A DNA stretch of 64,000 nucleotides from Sphingobium lactosutens. Its GTDB lineage: Bacteria; Pseudomonadota; Alphaproteobacteria; Sphingomonadales; Sphingomonadaceae. The notes beneath the pieces were generated by a model. That model made no database searches and was not told where the DNA came from. It saw nothing but the letters and a program-made list of their open reading frames with translations. Where the stretch lies: NCBI RefSeq assembly GCF_013393185.1, contig NZ_QJQX01000075.1, positions 62,001 to 126,000 on the forward strand, in the 5' to 3' direction. Every line of letters starts with the position of its first letter. Positions within the stretch are counted from its first letter, which is position 1. The translations under genes were made by a program, and so were the position numbers. Of the stretch, positions 24,376 to 32,162 are shown piece by piece.

Positions 24376-24798
24376 ATGATGACGTTACTGATCAACATAG
24401 CCGAAAAGCCATCCGATGCCGACTATGAAGCAATCTTCAAGCCTTTACACGCCTACAATGTCCATAGCGCGGGCGATCCGTGTATCCGGCCTGTCGCCTT
24501 GTTGTTGACCGATGAATTGAGCAATCATGTTGGCGGACTTTGGGGCCAGTGCGCCTATGATTGGCTCTTCATAGAGCTTCTTGCCGTTCCGGCGGAGCAT
24601 CGCGGCAGGGGTTATGGAACAGCTCTCATGGCGCAAGCAGAAGATATCGCCCGATCCGGAGGTTGCATCGGGATCTGGCTCGACACCTACGAATTTCAGG
24701 CCAGCGGATTCTATGAAAAGCTGGGGTTCGAGATATTCGGCACGCTCGGCGATCATCCCGTCGGCCAAAAGCGGTTCTTCCTGCGCAAGCGGTTTTAG
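24376..24798 (+). CDS. GNAT-family N-acetyltransferase
   Basis: 140 residues from the ATG at 24376 (a second ATG follows directly). The acetyl-CoA binding motif A is ELLAVPAEHRGRGYGTALMA (R/QxxGxG/A = RGRGYG), and motif B is FYEKLGFEIFG. Base composition is lower in GC than neighbouring genes, with codons such as TTA, ATA and GAA being more frequent, suggesting recent acquisition. It runs on the plus strand between terminase and portal. Substrate unknown. Confidence 0.82.
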   Translation: MMTLLINIAEKPSDADYEAIFKPLHAYNVHSAGDPCIRPVALLLTDELSNHVGGLWGQCAYDWLFIELLAVPAEHRGRGYGTALMAQAEDIARSGGCIGIWLDTYEFQASGFYEKLGFEIFGTLGDHPVGQKRFFLRKRF

Positions 24799-24852
24799 GA
24801 ACACGGTTTTCCCGCGACCAGAAGCCGCAGGCCGATGGTCGCAATCCCCGCC

Positions 24853-26161
24853 TCACATCTCCCTGATCCGCGCCTCGCCCCTCTTCGCCAGCATCAGTTC
24901 GCTCAACGCCCACACCAGCGCATCGGCCCGATCGGGCGATCGCCCCGGCCCGACATAGCCGCCGCCCGCCAGCAAGCCGCACATCTGGTCCTCCAGCTCG
25001 GGGAAGGCGCCGCGATGCGCCACCCGTCCCGCTTCATACAGCGCCGCCACCGGTTCCGCGCGCGCAGACTTGCCGCGCGAGGCATGGACCAGCTTCACCG
25101 GCATCTTCTCCTCCGCCGCGCGCAGCACGCTTTCCACCATCGCGCCGCCATTATTGGCCTCCGCGACAACCCGGTCCGCGCCATGCACCATCGCCGCCGC
25201 CGCGACCGCGCGCGCCCAGCCTTCGGGCCGCATCCCCTCGACACTGGCATCGGCAATCACATAGCCGCGCCCGTCGCCGCCCAGCCCCGCAACGACGATG
25301 CCGCACGCATCGCCGCCTGCCGAAGCGGGCGGATCGACCGCCACCACCACCCGCGCCAACATCCCCGGCACATGCCGCACCCGGCACGCCTCGATCAGAT
25401 CACGCGTCCAGAGCGCACCCTCCACCTCCTCGATCAGCTCGCCGTCCAGCTCCTGCCGCCCCAGCCGCGTGCCGCCATAGCTTTCCGCCATCGCCGCCAC
25501 GAAGCCGGGCGCCAGATTGCCCGCATTCTCCGCCGTCCGCCCCCGCGTCACCACGACATCGCCAGCCTCGCGCCCCACCAGCGCCCGCACCAGCGGCACC
25601 GGCCGCGGCGTCGTCGTCGCCAGCACGCGCGGCACCTAACCTCATCCCCATCATCAGATTATGCCAGGCCGCCTCGCCCCCTGCCCATTTGGCGATCTCG
25701 TCGGCCCAGCCATGGCTGAACTGCGGCCCGCGCAGGGATTCCGGCTCGGCCGCACCGAACAGTCGCGCCTCCGCGCCATTGGGCCAGGTCAGCTTGCGCA
25801 GCGCCGGGGCATAGACCGGCCGCGCCCACCATGGCGCGACGGAGAGCAGCCCCGACGCCCCCTCCACCATCACGCTGCGCGCCTCGCCCAATGTCGCGCC
25901 CACCAGAGCGATCCGCGCCGCCGGATCAGCCTCGGCGATCCCGCGCACCCATTCCGCCCCGGCGCGCGTCTTGCCGAACCCACGCCCCGCCATCATCAGC
26001 CAGATGCGCCAGTCGCCCGCCGGCGCCAGCTGCGCCGGCCGCGCCAGAAACGCCCATTCCTGCGCCAGCCGCTCGGCCGTCCCGGCGTCCAGTCGCTTCA
26101 GGATCGCCCCCTGCGCGCGCCCATCCACTCCGGCAAGCCATTCCATATTCGAAAGCTGCAT
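24853..26161 (-). pseudogene. GTA gp2-like large terminase, split by a frameshift
   Basis: The N-terminal part starts at the ATG at 26161 (ribosome binding site GGAGGGAGCG) with MQLSNMEWLAGVDGRAQGAI. It carries the Walker A-like WLMMAGRGFGKTRAGAEWVR and the Walker B-side segment FSHGWADEIAKWAG, running to HNLMMGMRLG. The C-terminal part, in the +1 frame, resumes with PRVLATTTPRPVPLVRALV, contains the nuclease region (VVVAVDPPASAGGDACGIVV) and ends at 24853. The shift falls at 25630-25645. One surplus base or two missing bases explain it. As written no full-length motor can be made, unless the base is a sequencing error or ribosomes slip there. Confidence 0.85.
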
Positions 26162-26184
26162 CGCTCCCTCCAACGGCTCGACCC

Positions 26185-26214
26185 AAAGAAAAAGGCCGCC
26201 AAAACAGGCGGCCT
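26185..26214 (-). terminator. Terminator-like hairpin just before the terminase gene
   Basis: On the minus strand GGCCGCC TGTTTT GGCGGCC is followed by TTTTTCTTT. It lies about 25 bases upstream of the terminase ATG and about 180 bases after the M28 peptidase stop, so it may terminate that gene. It leaves no room for a promoter of its own for the terminase. Confidence 0.8.
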
Positions 26215-26392
26215 CCCCAAAACTCTCCGCGTCTCCGCACCCTGAATACGCGCCCCGGAAATGACCGAGGTTCAGTTCAGGCGGAGCCGAAAAGCGTGAT
26301 TGCCGAGCAACGGAGCGCAGCGTGCTCAAATGCACGTGAGCACCGGAGCGCAGGAAATCGCGCTTTGCAGGCCCGCCTGGGCTGAAGATCGG

Positions 26393-27715
26393 TTATTTCC
26401 GCGGCGCCATCCCGCCAAAGGTCACGATGCTTTCCGCCCCATTTTTCGTCAACGCCGACACGCCGATGAAATGGTCGTCCACCACCACATCCTTCAGCCC
26501 ATATTCGGTCGCGCCGATGACGATGCGGCTGTTCGACCATCTCTGCTCGTCCGCCCGCCGCCAGTAGATGCGATAGGCTGCGGCGCCCGGCACCGAATCC
26601 CAGAACACCCGCGTATCCATCGACAGCGCGCCGTCCAGCGACACGCTCGCCGGGGCCGCCGGAGCCGCCGCCAGTTCCCGCAACGTCGCGACGTTCAGCG
26701 CCGTCACCTTCGCCAGATAGGGAAAGTCCATCCCCTCGACCGTGTCGCCATAGACCCGGCCATTCTCGGCCCGCAGATCCTGATGCTGCCGGTCATAATT
26801 CTCGATCCCGACCGAAAAGCGCACGGCGGGAAAGCCCAGCTCCAGGAAGGGCGAATGGTCCCCGCCCCGGCCGAAGCGATCGAAGCGTCGCACCGCGAAT
26901 ACGTCCAGCCCGATCTGCGGATTGGCCTCCGATATGCCGTCGATCTTCTTGGCCAGCGCGCGCGACGGCCCGTCATCCTCGCCGCCGATCGCCCGCCGCG
27001 TCAGGTTCGCCTTGGCGTCCTCGGCAAAGCGGATGCCTTCGGAAAAGACCCGCACCCGGTCCGCCACGATCTGCCCGTTCTGGCCGAGCGTGTTGCCGAC
27101 AATATCGTTGTTCAGCATCGCCCGCACCTGCCAGCCGCGCTTCTTCGCCGTATCGGCCAGCAGCTTGCCGCCCCACAGCCCCTGTTCCTCGCCCGACAGC
27201 AAGGCATAGACGATCGTTCCGTCGAACTTTTCGCCCGCCAGCACCCGCGCCGCCTCGATGACCAGCGCCGTGCCCGACGCATTGTCGTTCGCGCCCGGCG
27301 CATCGCTCGTGATGTTCATGACGTCGGTCACGCGGCTGTCGATATGTCCCGCGACGATCACCACCTGGTTTGGATCACCCGTCCCCTTCTGGATCGCCAG
27401 CACATCGACCACCTCGACGCCGTCGGGCGCGCGCGGTCCGGTGAAGCGATCCGCAATCGTCTCGACGCTCAGGCACCCGCCGCACCCCTTGCCGATCTTC
27501 TCGAACTCACCCGCCCCCCATTTGCGCGCCGCGCCGATCCCGCGCTTGGGGTCGGTCGCCGAAGACAGGGTATGCCGCGTCCCGAAACTCACCAGCTTTT
27601 CGACGGTCGTCTTCAACCGCGCCGGATCGGGCGCCTTCGTCTGCGCGACGGCCGGAATAGTCAGGACAGGGGTGGTCAGGGCCGAAGCGGCGGCGAGCAG
27701 GATGATTGTCTTCAT
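26393..27715 (-). CDS. Secreted M28-family zinc aminopeptidase
   Basis: 440 residues with a signal peptide (MKTIILLAAASALTTPVLTI, cleaved near AVA-QT). The di-zinc site of M28 peptidases is complete: VIVAGHIDSR (His), PGANDNASGT (bridging Asp), LLSGEEQGLWG (catalytic Glu and ligand Glu), MLNNDIVGN (Asp) and GRGGDHSPF (His). A C-terminal ~95-residue segment (TRVFWDSVPGAAAYRIYWRR) resembles a fibronectin-III-like domain. It would release N-terminal residues from peptides outside the inner membrane. Same strand as the GTA cluster, with a terminator hairpin between. Confidence 0.93.
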   Translation of the reverse strand: MKTIILLAAASALTTPVLTIPAVAQTKAPDPARLKTTVEKLVSFGTRHTLSSATDPKRGIGAARKWGAGEFEKIGKGCGGCLSVETIADRFTGPRAPDGVEVVDVLAIQKGTGDPNQVVIVAGHIDSRVTDVMNITSDAPGANDNASGTALVIEAARVLAGEKFDGTIVYALLSGEEQGLWGGKLLADTAKKRGWQVRAMLNNDIVGNTLGQNGQIVADRVRVFSEGIRFAEDAKANLTRRAIGGEDDGPSRALAKKIDGISEANPQIGLDVFAVRRFDRFGRGGDHSPFLELGFPAVRFSVGIENYDRQHQDLRAENGRVYGDTVEGMDFPYLAKVTALNVATLRELAAAPAAPASVSLDGALSMDTRVFWDSVPGAAAYRIYWRRADEQRWSNSRIVIGATEYGLKDVVVDDHFIGVSALTKNGAESIVTFGGMAPRK

Positions 27716-27889
27716 GGGAGCAAACTCATATCGCCTGGGACACGACTGTAAAGCACTCCCGCACCACCAGCCTCCATCCAGTCAAAGACCAATATCGATC
27801 AAATATTTACCGCTTGACGACTTCCCCGCCCGATAGCACCACCGCACGCCTTGGCTCCGGGGGGAGCCGAGTCATTTTGGGGGGTACCA

Positions 27890-28594
27890 ATGAAGTCCAT
27901 TTCCAGCGCCGTTCTCGGCGTGATTGCCTGCGCCTGCGCGCCATCCATCCATGCCCAGGTCTCGACCAAGGTCTCGACCGCGCCCGCCGCGCCGGTCGCC
28001 ACCATTCTCGCGACGCCCGCCGGCAACGTCCTGCGCGCCGGCACGCAAATCTCGCTCAAGACCGCCGAACCGCTCACCACCGAAGGCAAGAAGCTGCGCG
28101 TCGGCCAGCGCGTCCAGCTCGAAGTGGCCGAAGCGGTCACGCTGAACGGCCAGACCGTGATCCCGCTCGGCAGCCCGGTCGTGGGCGAAGTCACCGACGT
28201 CCGCAACAAGGGCATGTGGGGCAAGTCCGGCCATATCACCGGCCGCATCCTCTATGTCCGCGCCAACGGCAACCAGATCCGCCTGACCGGCACCTTCGAT
28301 GACAAGGGCGTCACCGGCACCGCCGGCGTCGTCGCCGCCATCGCCCTGGTCCCCATCGCCGGCTTCTTCACCACCGGGACCAGCGCGAAAATCCCGCTCG
28401 GCGCGCCCGTCACCGCCTTCCTCGACGAAGATGTGAGCGTCGCCTTCGCCGCTGCAGCCCCGGCCGCCCCGGTTGCCGCAATGCCCGCCGCGCCGGTCAC
28501 ACCCGCCGTCGCGCCCGCATCGACGCCGGCGACGCCAGCCCCGACCAAGACCTCGCTGGTCGACCCGTCGCTGGAAATCACCGCAAGCAATTGA
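27890..28594 (+). CDS. Exported beta-rich protein of unknown function
   Basis: 234 residues from the ATG at 27890. A signal peptide (MKSISSAVLGVIACACAPSI, cleaved after HA-QV) leads to a folded part with LRAGTQISLKTAEPLTTEGK, VQLEVAEAVTLNGQTVIPLG and SPVVGEVTDVRNKGMWGKSG. This resembles the C-terminal beta-barrel of TrbI/VirB10-like or pilus-assembly proteins, where short conserved 'GT.I...L...I.SD' blocks occur. A hydrophobic segment (VVAAIALVPIAGFFTTGTSA) and an Ala/Pro-rich tail follow. I cannot name the family. A strong terminator ends it. Confidence 0.72.
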   Translation: MKSISSAVLGVIACACAPSIHAQVSTKVSTAPAAPVATILATPAGNVLRAGTQISLKTAEPLTTEGKKLRVGQRVQLEVAEAVTLNGQTVIPLGSPVVGEVTDVRNKGMWGKSGHITGRILYVRANGNQIRLTGTFDDKGVTGTAGVVAAIALVPIAGFFTTGTSAKIPLGAPVTAFLDEDVSVAFAAAAPAAPVAAMPAAPVTPAVAPASTPATPAPTKTSLVDPSLEITASN

Positions 28595-28600
28595 CGCAAA

Positions 28601-28634
28601 AAGGCCGGTGCGATCCTCATCGCACCGGCCTTTC
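28601..28634. terminator. Bidirectional Rho-independent terminator
   Basis: AAGGCCGGTGCGAT CCTC ATCGCACCGGCCTT is a perfect 14-bp stem with a 4-base loop, flanked by A and T runs. It serves the plus-strand gene ending at 28594 and the minus-strand gene ending at 28656. Confidence 0.9.
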
Positions 28635-28655
28635 AAGCCACATCTTCCAACCGGT

Positions 28656-29207
28656 TCAGGTCAATTCCCGCTCGACCATCGACACCGCCTGCTTCAGCGC
28701 CCCGGCCCGGTCGCAATCGCTGCGGCATTTTGCCTGCTGATAGCGCAGGTTGTTCAATATGGCGCGTGCCGCGCCCGCATTGCCCAGCCGGATCTCCGCC
28801 AGCGCCAGCCCCGACATCACACCGGCACTACCGACGCGCCCGCCGCCGGGCAGCGCTCGCTCGAAGAAGCGCCGCGCGGTCGCAGGATCACCCAACCCCA
28901 GCGCCGCCAGCCCTTTCAGGAAGCGGACATGCCGGCTGCTCGTCCGGCCAATCAGTTCGTTCAGGAGCGGATCGGCCTCGGCATAGCGGCCCTCCGCCAC
29001 CAGCCGTTGCGCCTGCCCCAGCTTGTTCGAATCCAGCCTGGCGACGCCAAAATTGCCGGCATCAGCCCCCCAACCGCCAACCGGCGCGCTGTTCCACGAA
29101 CTGAATTTCGACGGGTTGCCGAAATTGCCCTGCCTGACTGCAGCGACTTGCGCGGCCACCGGCGCAGCGACCAGGAAAGAAAGAGGAAGAAGATAAGCCA
29201 GACGCAT
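28656..29207 (-). CDS. Exported TPR-like protein
   Basis: 183 residues from the ATG at 29207, preceded by GAAGGAGTCCGTG; an in-frame ATG five codons upstream overlaps that ribosome binding site and is unlikely. A signal peptide (MRLAYLLPLSFLVAAPVAAQ) is followed by a polar linker and then about three tetratricopeptide-like helical pairs (LGQAQRLVAEGRYAEADPLL, HVRFLKGLAALGLGDPATAR, GLALAEIRLGNAGAARAILN). Likely a periplasmic scaffold protein; partner unknown. Confidence 0.8.
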   Translation of the reverse strand: MRLAYLLPLSFLVAAPVAAQVAAVRQGNFGNPSKFSSWNSAPVGGWGADAGNFGVARLDSNKLGQAQRLVAEGRYAEADPLLNELIGRTSSRHVRFLKGLAALGLGDPATARRFFERALPGGGRVGSAGVMSGLALAEIRLGNAGAARAILNNLRYQQAKCRSDCDRAGALKQAVSMVERELT

Positions 29208-29397
29208 CACGGACTCCTTCAACAGACATAGGTAGCGTATCGCTACTGATGATTTCCGTCAAACAGGATCGCGCCAACGCCTTGAGCCGCAACGCTTTGT
29301 TACAAAAGCCGTAGCGACATGAAGCCCGCCGCCCCGCTCAAGACTGCGCTACAAATCTGACATCTGCGGGAAGCATAGGGCCGCTATCCCGTTTCTT

Positions 29398-29485
29398 GTC
29401 AGCGGCACTCCTCTGCGGATCCCCCTCTGCCGCCGCTGACACTCCCCCTGAACCTCGACCCCCGGCGCCTGCCGGGGGTTCTTTT
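29398..29485 (+). ncRNA. Candidate small RNA with CU-rich loops and terminator
   Basis: A perfect 9-bp stem (GTCAGCGGC at 29398-29406 with GCCGCTGAC at 29432-29440) encloses a 25-base loop rich in CCTC and CCCCCTC. A single-stranded ACTCCCCCTGAACCTCGA follows. A strong Rho-independent terminator then closes the unit (CCCCCGGC GCCT GCCGGGGG then TTCTTTT, 29459-29485). CU-rich loops facing Shine-Dalgarno sequences are a hallmark of several alphaproteobacterial sRNAs. The 5' end and promoter are not defined. No protein frame fits the interval. Confidence 0.5.
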
Positions 29486-29513
29486 CCATATCGGGGCCTG
29501 CGCGCCGCAGGGG

Positions 29514-29744
29514 TCAGCCCGCCACCGGCTGCACCATGATCGCCCGCCGCACCGGGACGGACGCGGGCGCGATCATATGTCGATGCCAGTAAAGCGACAC
29601 CCAGCCCGCCTTCATGCAGATCTGCCGCCGCGCCACCATGAATTTCAGCGTCAGCGCCAGATCGTCCCCATGTGCCTCGTCAAGGCCCAAAGTCTGGACC
29701 GGCCCCGCGCCAAGGCGCTGTAAAATCATGCTTTCCAACGTCAT
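29514..29744 (-). CDS. Small hypothetical protein
   Basis: 76 residues if translated from the ATG at 29744 (MTLESMILQRLGAGPVQTLG, then MVARRQICMKAGWVSLYWHR). In-frame ATGs at 29804 and 29807 would add 20-21 residues, and none has a good ribosome binding site. The central KFMVARRQICMKAGWVSLYW looks like a conserved small sphingomonad protein. Function unknown. Confidence 0.55.
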   Translation of the reverse strand: MTLESMILQRLGAGPVQTLGLDEAHGDDLALTLKFMVARRQICMKAGWVSLYWHRHMIAPASVPVRRAIMVQPVAG

Positions 29745-29896
29745 GTCGGAGTAAAGATGCCAGGCACAGGGTCCGTTCCGGCGCAGATCATGGTTAATGC
29801 CCATCAAGTCGCGCCGATCTACCGGCCTGCCGTCAAACTGCTGTTTTCACAGGATGAAATGCCGGCATGCAGATCCGAACCTGCCTCGACCGGCAC

Positions 29897-30430
29897 TTAC
29901 TCGCCCGCCACCGCCCGCCGTCGCCTTATTTCCTCCAGCACGCCGCGCACCCGCTCGACGGCATCGGCGCTGTCGGGGCGCTCGACGCCCGCCTCGGCCC
30001 GGATCTTCGCCACCCGGTCGCGATAGCGCTGCCACAATTGCAGGCCCAGCGTCAGGCTGGGCGCGCGCTTGACCTTGCGCGTCTTCACCGCCCCCTCGCC
30101 GTCCGTCACCACTTCCTCGCTCTCGCTGCCGAACAGCGCGGCACGCATCAGCATCATCTCGATCTCGGCATAGCCCTGATCGAGCGCGGCATCCCACGCC
30201 CGCGCAAAATCGGGATCGCGCGCCTTGCGGTCATAGGCGCCCGCCCGGCACTTGCCGACGGCGCGCGCCGCCTCGCTCGCATTGCACGTCTCGGCCAGCA
30301 CCGCCATGAAAGCCGTCACGTCCGCCCTGGTCCAGCCGTCCCCGCGCGCCTTGCGCAACTGGGTCCGCACCGTGCCGCCCGCCTTCTGCCGCTGCGCCAC
30401 CAGCGGCCCGCGCTTCTTCCCCTCTGCCAT
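29897..30430 (-). CDS. Putative phage/GTA small terminase-like DNA-binding protein
   Basis: 177 residues from the ATG at 30430, preceded by GGAGGGGGGC. A basic N-terminus (MAEGKKRGPLVAQRQK) is followed by a helix-turn-helix region (FMAVLAETCNASEAARAVGK, then AGAYDRKARDPDFARAWDAA) of the type seen in small terminase subunits. After this come long helices (AEIEMMLMRAALFGSESEEV) and a basic C-terminus. GTA TerS proteins (gp1) are of similar size and bind DNA only weakly. It reads toward the GTA-like terminase, 3.7 kb upstream of it with host genes between. Assignment rests on helix-turn-helix pattern and context. Confidence 0.6.
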   Translation of the reverse strand: MAEGKKRGPLVAQRQKAGGTVRTQLRKARGDGWTRADVTAFMAVLAETCNASEAARAVGKCRAGAYDRKARDPDFARAWDAALDQGYAEIEMMLMRAALFGSESEEVVTDGEGAVKTRKVKRAPSLTLGLQLWQRYRDRVAKIRAEAGVERPDSADAVERVRGVLEEIRRRRAVAGE

Positions 30431-30514
30431 GCCCCCCTCCGTCGACGCCCCAAAAGCATTTTGAAGTTAGCTGGAACAGCTAACGGCTCGCAAAATGCGG
30501 AAAACAAAAGACCT

Positions 30515-30556
30515 TCAGAGCATGATCTGATTCAATCTGATCGGATCATGCTCTGA
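30515..30556. repeat. Palindromic repeat TCAGAGCATGATC
   Basis: A perfect 13-bp inverted repeat (TCAGAGCATGATC at 30515-30527, GATCATGCTCTGA at 30544-30556) surrounds TGATTCAATCTGATCG. It sits in the 296-base gap between the terminase-like and GST genes, which otherwise holds nothing recognised. The ends resemble those of the composite repeats at 42232-42360 and 50785-50908. Confidence 0.75.
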
Positions 30557-30726
30557 GCCGCCGCCCCTCCGCCCCCCATGCCCGAACCGGCCCGGACAGC
30601 AAAAGGGCCGGCCCCGAACAGGACCAGCCCTTGCACCGCCACCGTGGCGACTCACATTTTCCCAATATCCACATGTCTGCCACAGGAGCGTGACGATGTC
30701 AAGGGAAATGTTCCAGATAGGTTATT

Positions 30727-31371
30727 TCATGCTGCCATTTTAGCCAGGACTGCCGCTTCCTGCGCCAGCGCTTCGGCAAAGCTCGGCCGCGCCCGCACCC
30801 GGTCCAGCCACGCCGCGACCCGCGGCCAGCGTTCCGCCGTCAGCCCCCCGGAACAATAGCAGACGTTGATCAGCGGACAGGCCGCGGCGATATCCGCCAG
30901 GGTGAAGCGATCCTCCACCAGCCATCCGCTATCGGGCAGCACGCTTTCCAGATAATCATAGAGCGGCGGCATCTTTTCCGCCTCCGCCACATCGGCCAGC
31001 GCCGGATCGTGCGGCAGCTTCAGCGCCTTGCCCACCACCCGGTTGAAGAAGAGCTGCGCGCCCGCCGCCTGCGCGATGGTGTCGCCAAACTCCTCATACC
31101 AGATCGTCCGCGCCCGCGCCTTCGGCTCGGTCGGGATCAGGTTCGGCGCGGGCAGCAGGGCATCCATATAGGTTATAATCGCGGTCGAATCGCTGATCAG
31201 GAAATCGCCATCCTCCAGCGCCGGCATCTTGCCGAAGGGCGACGCCCGCATGAACGCCGGATCGCCCCGCCCGAACCCCGCCGGCTTCACCTCGATCGCG
31301 ATCCCCTTCTCCGCGGCAAAGACGATGACCTTGCGCACGAAGGGCGACGGCCGGGCGCCATGGATGATCAT
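30727..31371 (-). CDS. Glutathione S-transferase family protein
   Basis: 214 residues from the ATG at 31371, preceded by GGAGGAGAAACATC. The N-terminal thioredoxin-like domain begins MIIHGARPSPFVRKVIVFAA with a Ser-Pro at the usual active-site turn, then GKMPALEDGDFLISDSTAII (cis-Pro and the ES/DS glutathione-binding motif). The C-terminal helical domain has WLVEDRFTLADIAAACPLIN (N-capping box TLADI). Detoxification or isomerase role; the substrate cannot be told. Confidence 0.93.
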   Translation of the reverse strand: MIIHGARPSPFVRKVIVFAAEKGIAIEVKPAGFGRGDPAFMRASPFGKMPALEDGDFLISDSTAIITYMDALLPAPNLIPTEPKARARTIWYEEFGDTIAQAAGAQLFFNRVVGKALKLPHDPALADVAEAEKMPPLYDYLESVLPDSGWLVEDRFTLADIAAACPLINVCYCSGGLTAERWPRVAAWLDRVRARPSFAEALAQEAAVLAKMAA

Positions 31372-31654
31372 GATGTTTCTCCTCCTGAAACGATGTCGCG
31401 CCGGACGTGCCATCCGGCGATCCGAACGATCGCGAAAAAGCGACGACCGACGGTCGGGCAGGCCCATCATGCCAGTCCAGTCTCGAATTGCAACTATCGG
31501 CGCGAGCCCCCATCCTCCCGGACCGGCCTCCCCATCGCGCAGCGCATGCCGTAGCGACAAGGCAGGAAGCAGAGCGACCGGGATGGGTGGTTTGCGGTCT
31601 GTCGGCTTTCGGCGCATAAAGGAGGCGAACCGGACACGAGAGGCCCAATCACAA

Positions 31655-32029
31655 ATGTTTTGGGAATCAAACCCATGGAAGGCGGGCTTTTTGCGATCTC
31701 GTTCTATGAAGAAGGGGTATCGCGAACGCGCAAGCTGGCCGCTTACTTGGCGGCGCGCGGGCTTAAACGACTGGCCAGCCATATCCGCACTCGGAGACGA
31801 CCATGATTGGGCGCGAAAGATGGGAACGGGATTCGTTGCCGAGTTTGGCAACGAAATCTTGTTTTTGATTGATCGGGATTGGTTTGGCTGGCCTGACCCA
31901 CCCCAATGGGGACTAGCATCGTTTGATGCAGCTAACGGAGCGTGGAGCCTGTGGGGAAACTTTTCAGATTTGCCTTCTGTGTGGACTATTCCCGACCCCT
32001 TATATGGGCCGGAGCGAAATCCTGCTTAG
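31655..32029 (+). CDS. Hypothetical protein of lower GC content
   Basis: 124 residues from the ATG at 31655, or 107 from the ATG at 31706. The body reads WARKMGTGFVAEFGNEILFL, DRDWFGWPDPPQWGLASFDA and SDLPSVWTIPDPLYGPERNP, rich in Trp and Asp, with no recognised family. Codons are noticeably less GC-biased than neighbours. A second frame, 31675-31806 (MEGGLFAISFYEEGVSRTRK), overlaps the first third and also looks coding, so a frameshift between the two cannot be excluded. Confidence 0.5.
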   Translation: MFWESNPWKAGFLRSRSMKKGYRERASWPLTWRRAGLNDWPAISALGDDHDWARKMGTGFVAEFGNEILFLIDRDWFGWPDPPQWGLASFDAANGAWSLWGNFSDLPSVWTIPDPLYGPERNPA

Positions 32030-32093
32030 TCCGGTTCTAGAACAGGTTTATTTGCAATTGAATTTCCGCTTCTGGTCGCTTCCAGACGCAAAC

Positions 32094-32130
32094 CTCCGTT
32101 TGCCCTGAGCCTGTCGAAGGGCCGAACGGA
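32094..32130. repeat. Dispersed repeat with CCTGAGCCTGTCGAAGGG
   Basis: The short palindromic element CTCCGTTTGCCCTGAGCCTG followed by TCGAAGGGCCGAACGGA lies between the hypothetical gene and the DJ-1-like gene. Its core recurs in reverse at 42318-42340. Confidence 0.65.
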
Positions 32131-32162
32131 CATGGGTGCCTGCAACCAGCCGCGTCCCACCC

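Noticed and set aside
8082-26161. Active temperate prophage
   Set aside because: No integrase, repressor, replication, lysis or attachment-site repeats were seen, and the gene order matches GTA clusters. A degenerate prophage origin in the distant past remains the general view of GTAs.
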